Below are positions 45,161 through 52,557 of a DNA stretch of 64,000 nt, in pieces. Position 1 is the first letter of the stretch; each line of letters begins with the position of its first letter. A program made the translations under genes and the position numbers. Below the pieces are notes generated by a model. It worked only from the letters and a program-made list of their open reading frames with translations. It had not been told where the DNA came from and searched no databases. The stretch spans positions 2,790,001 to 2,854,000 of the forward strand of contig NZ_CP024633.1 in the NCBI RefSeq assembly GCF_004924335.1, written 5' to 3'. The DNA is from Mycobacteroides salmoniphilum (lineage in GTDB: Bacteria > Actinomycetota > Actinomycetes > Mycobacteriales > Mycobacteriaceae).

Positions 45161-45889
45161 ATGGCACTGCAGCCGATCGCCCGTCAGTCGATACCCGACG
45201 AGATATTCAGTCAGCTCGCGGCGCAGGTTCTGACCGGCGACCGCACTCCCGGCGATACCCTGCCCAGTGAGCGAGCCCTTGCCGAGGCCCTCGGGGTGTC
45301 CCGCACCGCCGTTCGCGAAGCGTTGGGCCGCCTGGAGCGCTCGGGCCTGATTCACATCCGCCAGGGTGGGTCGACGGTAATCCGGGACTATCGCAGCGAG
45401 GCCGGTTTCGACGTGCTGCCGCTACTGCTCGCCTATGGCGGCGATGTCGACCGCCGGACACTGGCCAGCGTTATTGAGGCACGCGCGGTCATCGGCCCGC
45501 AGGTGGCGCGACTGGCCGCGCAACGATCTCGCCAAAACCCCGGCGTCGCCGATCGGCTGCGTGCCATGACCACCGATCTGGAATCGGAAAGCGACCCACT
45601 GCAACGAATGTGGCAGGCGCTCGGTTTCTGGGAGCTGGTCATCGACACCGCCGACTCGATTGCCTTCCGACTGGTGTTCAACACCATGCGCGACTCATAT
45701 GTCCGGGCCCTGGACGTGCTCGTCAACGTCATGGCCGCCGAAGTCGGCGACATCGGCCATTACCGGGCACTCGCGGACGCCATTGCCGATGCTGATCCGG
45801 ACGCCGCGCAAGAGGCGGCCGCCGCCATGCTTGCCCTGGGCACCAAGGCCTTTGACAAACTCCTGACGGAAATGGAGGACCAGAAATGA
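45161..45889 (+). CDS. FadR/FCD-type GntR regulator
   Basis: 242 residues. The winged helix covers about residues 8-75 (IPDEIFSQLAAQVLTGDRTPGDTLPSERALAEALGVSRTAVREALGRLERSGLI). The C-terminal all-helical FCD/FadR domain binds an acid ligand in relatives. It is coupled by ATGA to a fatty acid hydroxylase-like gene and has a consensus FadR-type operator upstream. A lipid-acid responsive control of that membrane enzyme is the natural reading. Confidence 0.88.
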   Translation: MALQPIARQSIPDEIFSQLAAQVLTGDRTPGDTLPSERALAEALGVSRTAVREALGRLERSGLIHIRQGGSTVIRDYRSEAGFDVLPLLLAYGGDVDRRTLASVIEARAVIGPQVARLAAQRSRQNPGVADRLRAMTTDLESESDPLQRMWQALGFWELVIDTADSIAFRLVFNTMRDSYVRALDVLVNVMAAEVGDIGHYRALADAIADADPDAAQEAAAAMLALGTKAFDKLLTEMEDQK

Positions 45890-46548
45890 CCCGCACCATC
45901 CGCAAGGGAATGACCCTGCGCGATGCTCTTGTCGAGTTCGTCAAACACCCCACCCCATGGATGCTTCTCACATGGTCTGCCGTGCTACTGGGCGCACGAA
46001 TCGCGGTGGGCGGCTGGACTATTGCCGACGCCATCACGCCCATTGCACTCGTGGCCATCTCCCCTGTCGCCGAATGGCTGATCCATATCGGGATCCTGCA
46101 TTGGCGCCCGCGCTCGGTGGGGCCGGTGAAAATCGACTCGCGGCTGGCCCGCGACCACCGTCTGCATCATCAGGATCCGCGGGATATCCCGCTGGTGTTC
46201 ATCCCATGGCCAAGCCTGGTCGTGGTGATCACCGGATTGACCCTGGCCGCGCTGTTCGCCTTCCCGCGCACCGGACTTGGGCTCACCTTCGCGCTCACGG
46301 TGGCATTGTTCCTGGTGTTCTACGAGTGGACGCATTACCTCGTCCATACCGATTACAAACCGCGTCACGCGATCTATCGTGCGGTCTGGCGAAACCACCG
46401 GTACCACCATTTCAAGAATGAGAACTACTGGTTCACCGTCACCAGCTCGGGGACCGCCGACCGTCTCCTGGGCACCTATCCGGATCCGCAACAGGTGAAG
46501 TCATCACCTACGGTCCGAAATCTGCACGCGCCCAGCATAACCGGCTAA
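45886..46548 (+). CDS. Sterol desaturase/fatty acid hydroxylase superfamily protein
   Basis: 220 residues with about four membrane helices. The eight-His diiron pattern is visible: H67-x4-H72, H91-x2-H94-H95, H150/H154, and H171-x2-H174-H175. Enzymes of this membrane fold hydroxylate or desaturate lipids, sterols or carotenoids using O2 and an electron donor. It is coupled to the GntR gene. Convergent stop overlap with the Cys-rich peptide gene at 46545. Substrate not predictable. Confidence 0.86.
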   Translation: MTRTIRKGMTLRDALVEFVKHPTPWMLLTWSAVLLGARIAVGGWTIADAITPIALVAISPVAEWLIHIGILHWRPRSVGPVKIDSRLARDHRLHHQDPRDIPLVFIPWPSLVVVITGLTLAALFAFPRTGLGLTFALTVALFLVFYEWTHYLVHTDYKPRHAIYRAVWRNHRYHHFKNENYWFTVTSSGTADRLLGTYPDPQQVKSSPTVRNLHAPSITG

Positions 46549-46805
46549 CTTCCGCCGCCACAGCTCCCACCACCACAGCTGCTACCCCCGCCGCAACCGC
46601 TTGAGCCGCTACCGCAGCCGCTATGGCCACTGCCGGAGTCGCTGCTTCCGCCCCCACAGCCGCTACCCGAGTAGCCGGTATATCCGCTACTCGAGGAACC
46701 ATCACCACTGCGTGGCCGGCTTCCGGAATTGGCCGACACGACAAAAACGCTCACGCCGATCAGCAGGACTATCACCGCCGCGATGGCAATGATGGCGACG
46801 GTCAC
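46545..46805 (-). CDS. Cys/Gly/Ser-rich membrane-anchored peptide, candidate MNIO substrate
   Basis: 86 residues from a GTG that overlaps the upstream stop as GTGA. Residues 2-24 are a hydrophobic helix (membrane anchor or signal sequence, with a VVSA-N site). Residues 27-86 are low complexity, mostly Gly and Ser, with five Cys at 50, 64, 71, 77 and 82; four are in C-G-G-G or C-G-S-G units and the end is CGGGSSCGGGSCGGGS. It is the last gene of an operon with a DUF692/MNIO enzyme. MNIO enzymes modify Cys in such precursors, so it is the likely substrate. The alternative is an unmodified Gly-rich surface protein. Confidence 0.8.
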   Translation of the reverse strand: MTVAIIAIAAVIVLLIGVSVFVVSANSGSRPRSGDGSSSSGYTGYSGSGCGGGSSDSGSGHSGCGSGSSGCGGGSSCGGGSCGGGS

Positions 46806-47230
46806 GCGTCAGCCCGCTCCGGCCGTAACGCGAAGTATCGCAACTTCTTTCCGAAGGCGATCTGAAGTTCCCGACGACCACCGCGGCGCACCAGGGCAAT
46901 ACGACGAAGCCCCTCGGCGACCTCACGATCCATCATCCAATCGCGCAGATACGGAAGCTCATAGGCGTACTCGCGGAATTCCTTGGCATCACAGAGCACA
47001 CAGCACCGCATCGCGTGCACCCGCGCATACTGCTCAAACTCGTGCTCCCAGTTGGGCATTTCAGCGAGCCACGGCACCGCCCTGGCCATGTCGAAGCGTC
47101 GCTTGATCCGCAGTTGCGCACCCGCGCTCAGCGCCGTGTATTCGTCAAATCCCGACGGGGCATTCCCGGCCAGCAGATCCGAGAGCACCGACAGCTGACG
47201 ACGCCGCAGAACCTCACGGTTGTCAAGCAT
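46802..47230 (-). CDS. Uncharacterised MNIO-associated protein (putative partner/recognition subunit)
   Basis: 142 residues from the ATG at 47230, which overlaps the MNIO stop by 8 bp. I do not recognise a family. It is soluble and helical, rich in Trp, Arg and Tyr (WLAEMPNWEHEFEQYARVHA, AYELPYLRDWMMDREVAEGL), with a CCxxC cluster (RCCVLCDAKEF) near residue 76 and a basic beta-like tail (RRELQIAFGKKLRYFALRP). In methanobactin, bufferin and related loci the gene beside the MNIO enzyme encodes a partner that binds the leader peptide and holds the enzyme. Position and coupling on both sides make that the leading guess. Confidence 0.75.
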   Translation of the reverse strand: MLDNREVLRRRQLSVLSDLLAGNAPSGFDEYTALSAGAQLRIKRRFDMARAVPWLAEMPNWEHEFEQYARVHAMRCCVLCDAKEFREYAYELPYLRDWMMDREVAEGLRRIALVRRGGRRELQIAFGKKLRYFALRPERADA

Positions 47231-48119
47231 GCACAACACCCGCCTTGATCGCCTGCCGCACCACCGAAAGGTCGGCGCTCACGCTAGCTTCGTCGATCGA
47301 CCCGTCACGCTCGATGAGCACGCCCAGGCTGCGGCCGGAAGTCAGCACCACGAGCTCGGTGAGCAGATCGGCCACCGGATCGATAATGGTGTCGGAATGG
47401 GTATCCCAGTACAGATCCCCCTCGAACCGGCCACCCGCGATGTGCACGTACGCGACGCGCTCGACGGGGAATCGGCGCAGCAGCGCTACGGGATCGGTGC
47501 CGGAGGCCACTGCCGTCGCGTAGAGGTTGGCGATATCGAGCACCAGCCAGCAGCCGGTGCGGCGGGAAAGCTCACGCAGGTAGTCCGGCTCGCTGAGCTC
47601 GTTCTCGGGCCACTGCAGGGTGGTGGCCACGTTCTCCAGCGCCAAGGGCACCCCGAGGTCGTCCTGAACCCGGGACACGTTGTCCACCAGGACATCCAGG
47701 GCCAATGTGGTGCGCGGCGGAGCCACCAGATGACCCGCCTCGAGCACACCGCTGTGCCGTCCGTCCTCATAACCGGCCCGCACAAACGCCACGTGCTCAC
47801 TGACCATTGGAGCGTTGAGCTCCGCGGCCAGAGCAGCCAGGTGCTTGACGCGCTTGGCGTCGGGCAGATCGGCCCCGGCGAGACCCAGGGACACGCCGTG
47901 CGGCACCACAACGGTCCCCGCCGCACGCAGGCGCATCAGTTCGACGGGCAGCGCTCCAGGGCGAAAGTTCTCGGCGACGATCTCGGTGAAGGCAAGGTTA
48001 AGGGCGTCGTCCGTGACGGCACCCTGGTTGAACATGGCAGCAAGCTCGGGACGCCATGAGGCACCGACCGCGGGCTCGTCGGCCAGCACGGTCGTAAGCG
48101 GGTGATTTGAAGAGGCCAC
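47223..48119 (-). CDS. DUF692 multinuclear non-heme iron oxidative (MNIO) enzyme
   Basis: 298 residues from a GTG. The TIM-barrel metal ligands of the DUF692/MbnB family are all visible: H74 (VPHGVSL), E108-H109 (VSEHVAF), E162-N163 (ALENV), D195 and N198 (LDIANLY), H226 (VHIAGG), D239 and H241 (WDTHS), and E270 (LIERDG). Characterised members (MbnB, TglH, bufferin enzymes) use two or three irons and O2 to rearrange peptide cysteines into oxazolone, thiooxazole or lose their beta-carbon. Here the operon continues with an unknown partner and a Cys-rich peptide. It has no transporter or peptidase gene nearby. Confidence 0.9.
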   Translation of the reverse strand: MASSNHPLTTVLADEPAVGASWRPELAAMFNQGAVTDDALNLAFTEIVAENFRPGALPVELMRLRAAGTVVVPHGVSLGLAGADLPDAKRVKHLAALAAELNAPMVSEHVAFVRAGYEDGRHSGVLEAGHLVAPPRTTLALDVLVDNVSRVQDDLGVPLALENVATTLQWPENELSEPDYLRELSRRTGCWLVLDIANLYATAVASGTDPVALLRRFPVERVAYVHIAGGRFEGDLYWDTHSDTIIDPVADLLTELVVLTSGRSLGVLIERDGSIDEASVSADLSVVRQAIKAGVVHA

Positions 48120-48181
48120 CGCGGTTACCCCCTTATCTCAAGACCGGCGAGTTACGCCAGTCTAGCTACCACGTTGATAGC

Positions 48182-48562
48182 TTAGGAAGTGCTAGGTGCC
48201 AGCGGTTTAAAAAAGCCGTCCGATTCCGGCCGGAAATTCGCCACAGAAGTAACTGCGGCGATCGGCAGCGGTCCGTACAAGTGAGGGAACAGCATCGATT
48301 CAGGGTCGCTGGGCACACCTGGTTCCCAACGTACCGGAGAGTCAAGCAGATTCGAGGCAACAGACAATACGACCAGATCACACCTACCGCGATACAAGCG
48401 GTTGGCCGGAAGGTGAACCTGGTGCGGCGCGGAAAGATGAATGAATCCCGTTTCGGCCAGTGACGTGGGCCTATGCTCCCCCTGTTCACGCGCCAACGCC
48501 CACTCCTGGACGGAACAGATATGAACAAGTTCGGCTTCGCTCGGCGCCATCGACTGCATCAC
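48182..48562 (-). CDS. DUF952 family protein
   Basis: 126 residues if read from 48562, or 122 from the ATG at 48550 (MAPSEAEL). The block ELVHICSVQEWALA, ETGFIHLSAPHQVHLPANRLYRG and HLYGPLPIAAVTSVANFRPESDGFF are typical of DUF952, a small family near glutathione transferase-like and ADP-ribose chemistry, with unknown activity; the FIHLS block is its conserved core. It is on the same strand as the MNIO operon, 62 bp upstream, so it could be co-transcribed, but overlap-style coupling is absent. Confidence 0.78.
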   Translation of the reverse strand: MMQSMAPSEAELVHICSVQEWALAREQGEHRPTSLAETGFIHLSAPHQVHLPANRLYRGRCDLVVLSVASNLLDSPVRWEPGVPSDPESMLFPHLYGPLPIAAVTSVANFRPESDGFFKPLAPSTS

Positions 48563-48670
48563 ACCAGTATCCGATCCTCCTCACGCGCGAAGGGGGCACC
48601 TCCCACTTCTGGGGGCCTCATCGGCCTGTAACGCCCCGGACGTGAGCCGCGACACACCGGACACACATGG

Positions 48671-48696
48671 GGAACAACCGAAACCCCCCAAACGTC
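48671..48696 (+). promoter_or_regulatory. ECF-type (SigE/SigH-like) promoter before the DUF7455 gene
   Basis: GGAAC (48671-48675) and CGTC (48693-48696) are 17 nt apart, matching the stress ECF layout. The GTT usual in the -10 of SigE/SigH targets reads GTC here. The leader would be about 65 nt. Confidence 0.5.
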
Positions 48697-48766
48697 TGAC
48701 AAAGTACATACATAGGCGCCGAGCGGTTCACCGGACCGCAAAGCTCAGGAGAGATACGGAGGAGCC

Positions 48767-48961
48767 ATGTACGCAACTCTGACCAGTCCAGAGCTGACGA
48801 AGGCTGACCGCTGCGATCGTTGCGGAGCGGCTGCCCGGGTCCGCGCCACACTCCCGTCCGGAGCCGAGCTGCTTTTTTGCCAGCACCACGCCAACGAGCA
48901 CTCCGAGAAGCTGAGCGCCCTGTCGGCAGTGTTGTCCATCAGCGCCCCCACCGAGGGTTAG
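48767..48961 (+). CDS. DUF7455 small zinc-finger-like protein (Rv2708c-like)
   Basis: 64 residues with a strong GGAGGAG ribosome site. DRCDRCGAAARVRATLPSGAELLFCQHHANEH gives a CxxC plus CxHH pattern that should bind one zinc. The family is small, actinobacterial and uncharacterised. It lies in the conserved sigB neighbourhood and is preceded by an ECF-type promoter. Its strong ribosome site suggests high expression. Confidence 0.85.
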   Translation: MYATLTSPELTKADRCDRCGAAARVRATLPSGAELLFCQHHANEHSEKLSALSAVLSISAPTEG

Positions 48962-49023
48962 TCGCCGCGGTTTCACCCCCGGTAACGACCGCTGACCATC
49001 CCATCAGGAATGCTGGTGTGGCC

Positions 49024-49998
49024 ATGAGTGAGAAGCCGCGCCATGTCTCGATAGGTCGAGACGTCTTGCACGTGATGCGTCGCACCGCCGTAAAGAGTTG
49101 GGACGACTCGATTTTCGCGCAGTCGGCCCAAGCCGCTTTTTGGCAGGTGCTGTCGCTACCACCGCTGCTGTTGGGCATCCTGGGGAGCTTGACGTTCGTC
49201 GGGCCGCTGTTCGGATCGGACACGCTGCCCGAGATCCAAGAGCGACTCCTGCGGGTGGCCAACAGCGTCTTCAGCAAGAGCGTGGTCGCCGAGATCATCG
49301 AACCCACGATCATCGACATCATGCGTGATGGGCGCGGTGAGGTGGTATCCATCGGATTCGTCATCTCGCTGTGGGCGGGGTCCTCGGCGATATCGAGCTT
49401 TGTGGACTCCATCGTCGAGGCGCACGATCAGACACCGCTTCGCCACCCCGTACGTCAGCGGTTCTTTGCGCTGGGCCTATACGTCGCCGCACTGGCGATG
49501 GCGGTGGTGACATTGCCGGTGATCGCCCTCGGACCGAAACGGATCGCCGAGGTCGTCCCCGACTCGTGGAACGCGCTGCTGCGGTACGGCTACTTTCCAC
49601 TGTTGGGTATCGCACTGGTCGCCCTGGTGACGCTGCTGTACCGGGTAGCCCTCCCCAAACCGCTTCCGTCGCACCGTTTGTTGATCGGTGCGCTGCTGGC
49701 GGTGACGTTCTTTGTGATTGCCAGTCTGGGGCTGCGGTTCTACCTGAACTGGATCACACGAACCGGATACACCTACGGCGCATTGGCCACCCCCATCGCG
49801 TTCCTGCTGTTCGCGTTCATGCTCGGATTCGCGATCGTGCTGGGCGCCGAACTCAACGCCGCCATCGAGGAACACTGGCCGGCCGGGGCCACACACGCCC
49901 GTCAGCTGCGCGAATGGCTGAGCCCACACAATGGCCAGAACGGTGCCGAGGGCAGCTCTGACGAGGCGACTCCCGAGAGAACCGCCGAAGGCTGCTAG
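49024..49998 (+). CDS. YihY/BrkB family membrane protein (Rv2707-like)
   Basis: 324 residues with six membrane segments. Family landmarks are AFWQVLSLPPLLLGILGSL at the first helix, GFVISLWAGSSAISSFVDSIVEAHDQ in the middle, and the C-terminal ATPIAFLLFAFMLGFAIVLGAELNAAIEEHW. YihY/BrkB proteins are inner-membrane proteins of unclear activity; older names as RNase BN are wrong. It follows the DUF7455 gene by 62 bp and converges on the DUF3039 gene. Confidence 0.88.
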   Translation: MSEKPRHVSIGRDVLHVMRRTAVKSWDDSIFAQSAQAAFWQVLSLPPLLLGILGSLTFVGPLFGSDTLPEIQERLLRVANSVFSKSVVAEIIEPTIIDIMRDGRGEVVSIGFVISLWAGSSAISSFVDSIVEAHDQTPLRHPVRQRFFALGLYVAALAMAVVTLPVIALGPKRIAEVVPDSWNALLRYGYFPLLGIALVALVTLLYRVALPKPLPSHRLLIGALLAVTFFVIASLGLRFYLNWITRTGYTYGALATPIAFLLFAFMLGFAIVLGAELNAAIEEHWPAGATHARQLREWLSPHNGQNGAEGSSDEATPERTAEGC

Positions 49999-50231
49999 TC
50001 GCCCTTCTTCATCATTTCGTAGATGCGCTTGCAATCCGGGCACACCGGGGAGCCGGGCTTGGCCGACCGGGTAACGGGGAAAACCTCACCGCACAGGGCC
50101 ACCACATGGTTTCCCATGACGGCGCTCTCCACGATCTTGTCTTTCTTGACGTAGTGGAAAACCTTCGGTGTATCACTGTCTGTGCTCTCGTCGACGGTGG
50201 TGTCCGGACGCTCGATCGTCTGCGTGTCCAT
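49995..50231 (-). CDS. DUF3039 protein (Rv2706c-like)
   Basis: 78 residues from the ATG at 50231. The conserved part KVFHYVKKDKIVESAVMGNHVVALCGEVFPVTRS, then PVCPDCKRIYEMM, carries a CxxC and one further Cys that could bind a metal. Function unknown. It is divergent from the DUF3099 gene with 25 bp between start codons, so both promoters must overlap. Confidence 0.85.
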   Translation of the reverse strand: MDTQTIERPDTTVDESTDSDTPKVFHYVKKDKIVESAVMGNHVVALCGEVFPVTRSAKPGSPVCPDCKRIYEMMKKGD

Positions 50232-50256
50232 CCCTACATTGTGACATTGTGGAGAT

Positions 50257-50649
50257 ATGAGAAAAGAGCTGTCGTTCGATGACGACGGCCATCCGGTACT
50301 CATCACGGCGGCCGCGGTCTCGGTCGAAGAACAGCACCGCGCCCGGGTACGCCGCTATTTGACGCTGATGGCGTTCCGGTTCCCGGCCCTGCTGGGATCC
50401 GCTTGGGCCTACAGCGTGTGGCACAACGGCTGGATCTCGCTGGCGATCTTGGCGGCGTCGATCCCACTGCCCTGGATGGCGGTGCTCATCGCCAACGACC
50501 GCCCTGCCCGCAAGGCCGAGGAGCCACGTCGGTACGGGCCCCAGGAACACCGTCATTCGCTGTTCCCCACCGCTGAGCGCAGAGCGATTGATCCCGCTCC
50601 TCCGCCGCAACCGCGCACCCCGGCGGAAGGGTCAGCTGACCCGTCTTAG
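50257..50649 (+). CDS. DUF3099 membrane protein (Rv2709-like)
   Basis: 130 residues. Two membrane helices lie at about residues 35-53 and 58-80 (FRFPALLGSAWAYSVW, ISLAILAASIPLPWMAVLIAN), preceded by the DUF3099 lead ITAAAVSVEEQHRARVRRYL and followed by a Pro-rich cytoplasmic tail. Function unknown. It is the gene immediately before sigB in mycobacteria. Confidence 0.85.
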   Translation: MRKELSFDDDGHPVLITAAAVSVEEQHRARVRRYLTLMAFRFPALLGSAWAYSVWHNGWISLAILAASIPLPWMAVLIANDRPARKAEEPRRYGPQEHRHSLFPTAERRAIDPAPPPQPRTPAEGSADPS

Positions 50650-50732
50650 GGACAGCTATGTCAATTCTCAGGACATTCTCAGCTGCCGACGGCGAATCCG
50701 CAGGTCAGTGAGGGCGCCGTTTGGGAACCTCA

Positions 50733-50758
50733 GGAACTTTCTGGGCCAACCAAGCGTT
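50733..50758 (+). promoter_or_regulatory. Stress-sigma (SigE/SigH-type) promoter of sigB
   Basis: GGAAC (50733-50737), 17 nt, then CGTT (50755-50758), close to the mycobacterial SigE/SigH consensus. It lies about 40 bp before the sigB ATG. In M. tuberculosis sigB is known to be driven by ECF sigma factors from a promoter of this type. Confidence 0.7.
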
Positions 50759-50796
50759 GCAACTCATGAGACCTACGGATCAACTAGGAGGCAGCG

Positions 50797-51768
50797 ATGG
50801 CAAACGCCACCACCCGTCCGGCTCGTACCATCGAGTCCGAGGATCTGGACGCCCAGAGTCCAGCCGCGGACCTTGTACGGGTCTATTTGAACGGCATCGG
50901 CAAGACTGCGCTGCTGACGGCGGAGGACGAAGTCGAGCTCGCCAAACGGATCGAGGCGGGGTTGTACGCCCAGCACCTTCTGGACACCAAGAAACGCCTC
51001 GGCGAAGCCCGCAAGAAGGATCTGGCCGTGATCGTGCGTGAAGGCAGCGCGGCACGCAGCCACCTGCTGGAGGCCAACCTGCGCCTGGTCGTTTCGCTCG
51101 CGAAGCGCTACACCGGTCGCGGGATGCCACTGCTCGACCTCATCCAGGAGGGCAACCTGGGCTTGATCCGCGCGATGGAGAAGTTCGACTACGCCAAGGG
51201 GTTCAAGTTCTCGACATACGCCACCTGGTGGATTCGTCAGGCCATCACCCGCGGTATGGCTGATCAGAGCCGCACCATCCGCCTTCCCGTGCACCTGGTG
51301 GAGCAGGTGAACAAGCTGGCTCGCATCAAGCGCGAACTGCACCAGCGACTCGGCCGCGAGGCCAGCGATGAGGAATTGTCGGAGGAGTCCGGCATTCCCG
51401 TGGAGAAGATCGGGGATCTGCTGGACCACAGCCGCGATCCGGTGAGCCTGGACATGCCGGTCGGCACCGACGAGGAAGCACCTCTGGGTGACTTCATCGA
51501 GGACACCGAGGCGATGTCCGCGGAGAACGCCGTCATCGCCGAGCTGCTGCACTCGGACGTGCGCAGCGTGCTGGGCACTCTCGACGAACGCGAGCAGCAG
51601 GTCATCCGGCTCCGGTATGGACTCGACGACGGCCAGGCCCGCACGCTGGATCAGATCGGCAAGCTGTTCGGGCTGTCTCGCGAGCGGGTGCGTCAGATCG
51701 AGCGCGAGGTCATGACGAAACTGCGCCACGGCGATCGCGCGGAGCGCCTGCGTTCGTACGCGAGCTAG
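50797..51768 (+). CDS. sigB: Principal-like sigma factor SigB
   Basis: 323 residues. It aligns with SigA from region 1.2 onward ([34 protein letters not shown], in blocks; [45 protein letters not shown]) but lacks the long N-terminal extension, as SigB should. It serves stress and stationary-phase transcription. A GGAGG ribosome site precedes the ATG, and an ECF-type promoter lies upstream. A strong terminator hairpin follows. Confidence 0.97.
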   Translation: MANATTRPARTIESEDLDAQSPAADLVRVYLNGIGKTALLTAEDEVELAKRIEAGLYAQHLLDTKKRLGEARKKDLAVIVREGSAARSHLLEANLRLVVSLAKRYTGRGMPLLDLIQEGNLGLIRAMEKFDYAKGFKFSTYATWWIRQAITRGMADQSRTIRLPVHLVEQVNKLARIKRELHQRLGREASDEELSEESGIPVEKIGDLLDHSRDPVSLDMPVGTDEEAPLGDFIEDTEAMSAENAVIAELLHSDVRSVLGTLDEREQQVIRLRYGLDDGQARTLDQIGKLFGLSRERVRQIEREVMTKLRHGDRAERLRSYAS

Positions 51769-51787
51769 TTGACCTACTACCCTGCCC

Positions 51788-51822
51788 TCGGGGCGCTGCG
51801 CGCTGGAAGCGCAGCGCCCCGA
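51788..51822 (+). terminator. Terminator between sigB and ideR
   Basis: CGGGGCGCTGCGC and GCGCAGCGCCCCG form a perfect 13-bp stem (14 with the flanking T-A) around GCTGGAA, followed by a short TTTA. It begins 20 nt after the sigB stop. Confidence 0.85.
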
Positions 51823-51870
51823 TTTACGTTGTAGGTCGGTAGACTGAGCACGACCGTAAGGGGCCGAGTA

Positions 51871-52557
51871 GTGAACGATCTTGTCGATACGACAGAAATG
51901 TATCTGCGGACGATCTACGACCTTGAAGAAGAGGGCGTCGTGCCGCTGCGGGCGCGTATCGCCGAACGGCTGGAGCAGAGCGGGCCGACCGTCAGTCAGA
52001 CGGTGGCGCGGATGGAGCGCGACGGCCTGTTGAACGTCGCCGGAGACCGCCACCTTGAACTCACCGATAAGGGCCGCGCACTCGCGGTGTCGGTGATGCG
52101 CAAGCATCGGCTGGCCGAATGCCTGCTGGTCGACATCATCGGACTGCCCTGGGAGGACGTACACGCCGAGGCGTGCCGCTGGGAGCACGTCATGAGCGAG
52201 GACGTCGAGCGCCGACTGCTCACGGTGCTCAACAACCCGACCACCTCGCCGTTCGGTAACCCCATTCCCGGGCTGTCCGAGCTGGGTGTCGCCGCCAACC
52301 GGTCCGAAAACGCGAGCGCGGTGCGGCTCACCGAGATTGCCGGGGGCTCACAGGTTGCCGTGGTGGTGCGCCGCCTGGCTGAGCACGTCCAGGCCGATAC
52401 CGATCTGCTGACGCGTCTCAAGGACGCCGGCATCGTGCCCAATGCGCGCGTCACCGTGGAGTCCTCCCCCGAGGGCGTCATCATCGTCATTCCCGGTCAC
52501 GAAAGTGTCGAGCTGCCCCACGAGATGGCTCATGCCGTCATGGTGGAGAAGGTCTAG
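51871..52557 (+). CDS. ideR: Iron-dependent repressor IdeR
   Basis: 228 residues from a GTG. The DtxR-type DNA-binding helices include ARIAERLEQSGPTVSQTVARMERDGL. All metal ligands of IdeR are in place: M10, C102, E105, H106 for one site and H79, E83, H98 for the other. The C-terminal SH3-like domain is present (KDAGIVPNARVTVESS). With Fe2+ it represses siderophore (mycobactin-type) genes and activates storage genes. It is separate from sigB by a terminator and converges on the DUF4192 gene. Confidence 0.96.
   Translation: MNDLVDTTEMYLRTIYDLEEEGVVPLRARIAERLEQSGPTVSQTVARMERDGLLNVAGDRHLELTDKGRALAVSVMRKHRLAECLLVDIIGLPWEDVHAEACRWEHVMSEDVERRLLTVLNNPTTSPFGNPIPGLSELGVAANRSENASAVRLTEIAGGSQVAVVVRRLAEHVQADTDLLTRLKDAGIVPNARVTVESSPEGVIIVIPGHESVELPHEMAHAVMVEKV

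Noticed and set aside
46545..46805. PE_PGRS-type Gly-rich protein
   Set aside because: There is no PE domain, the Gly is paired with Ser and Cys rather than Ala/Asn, and the gene is coupled to a DUF692 enzyme.
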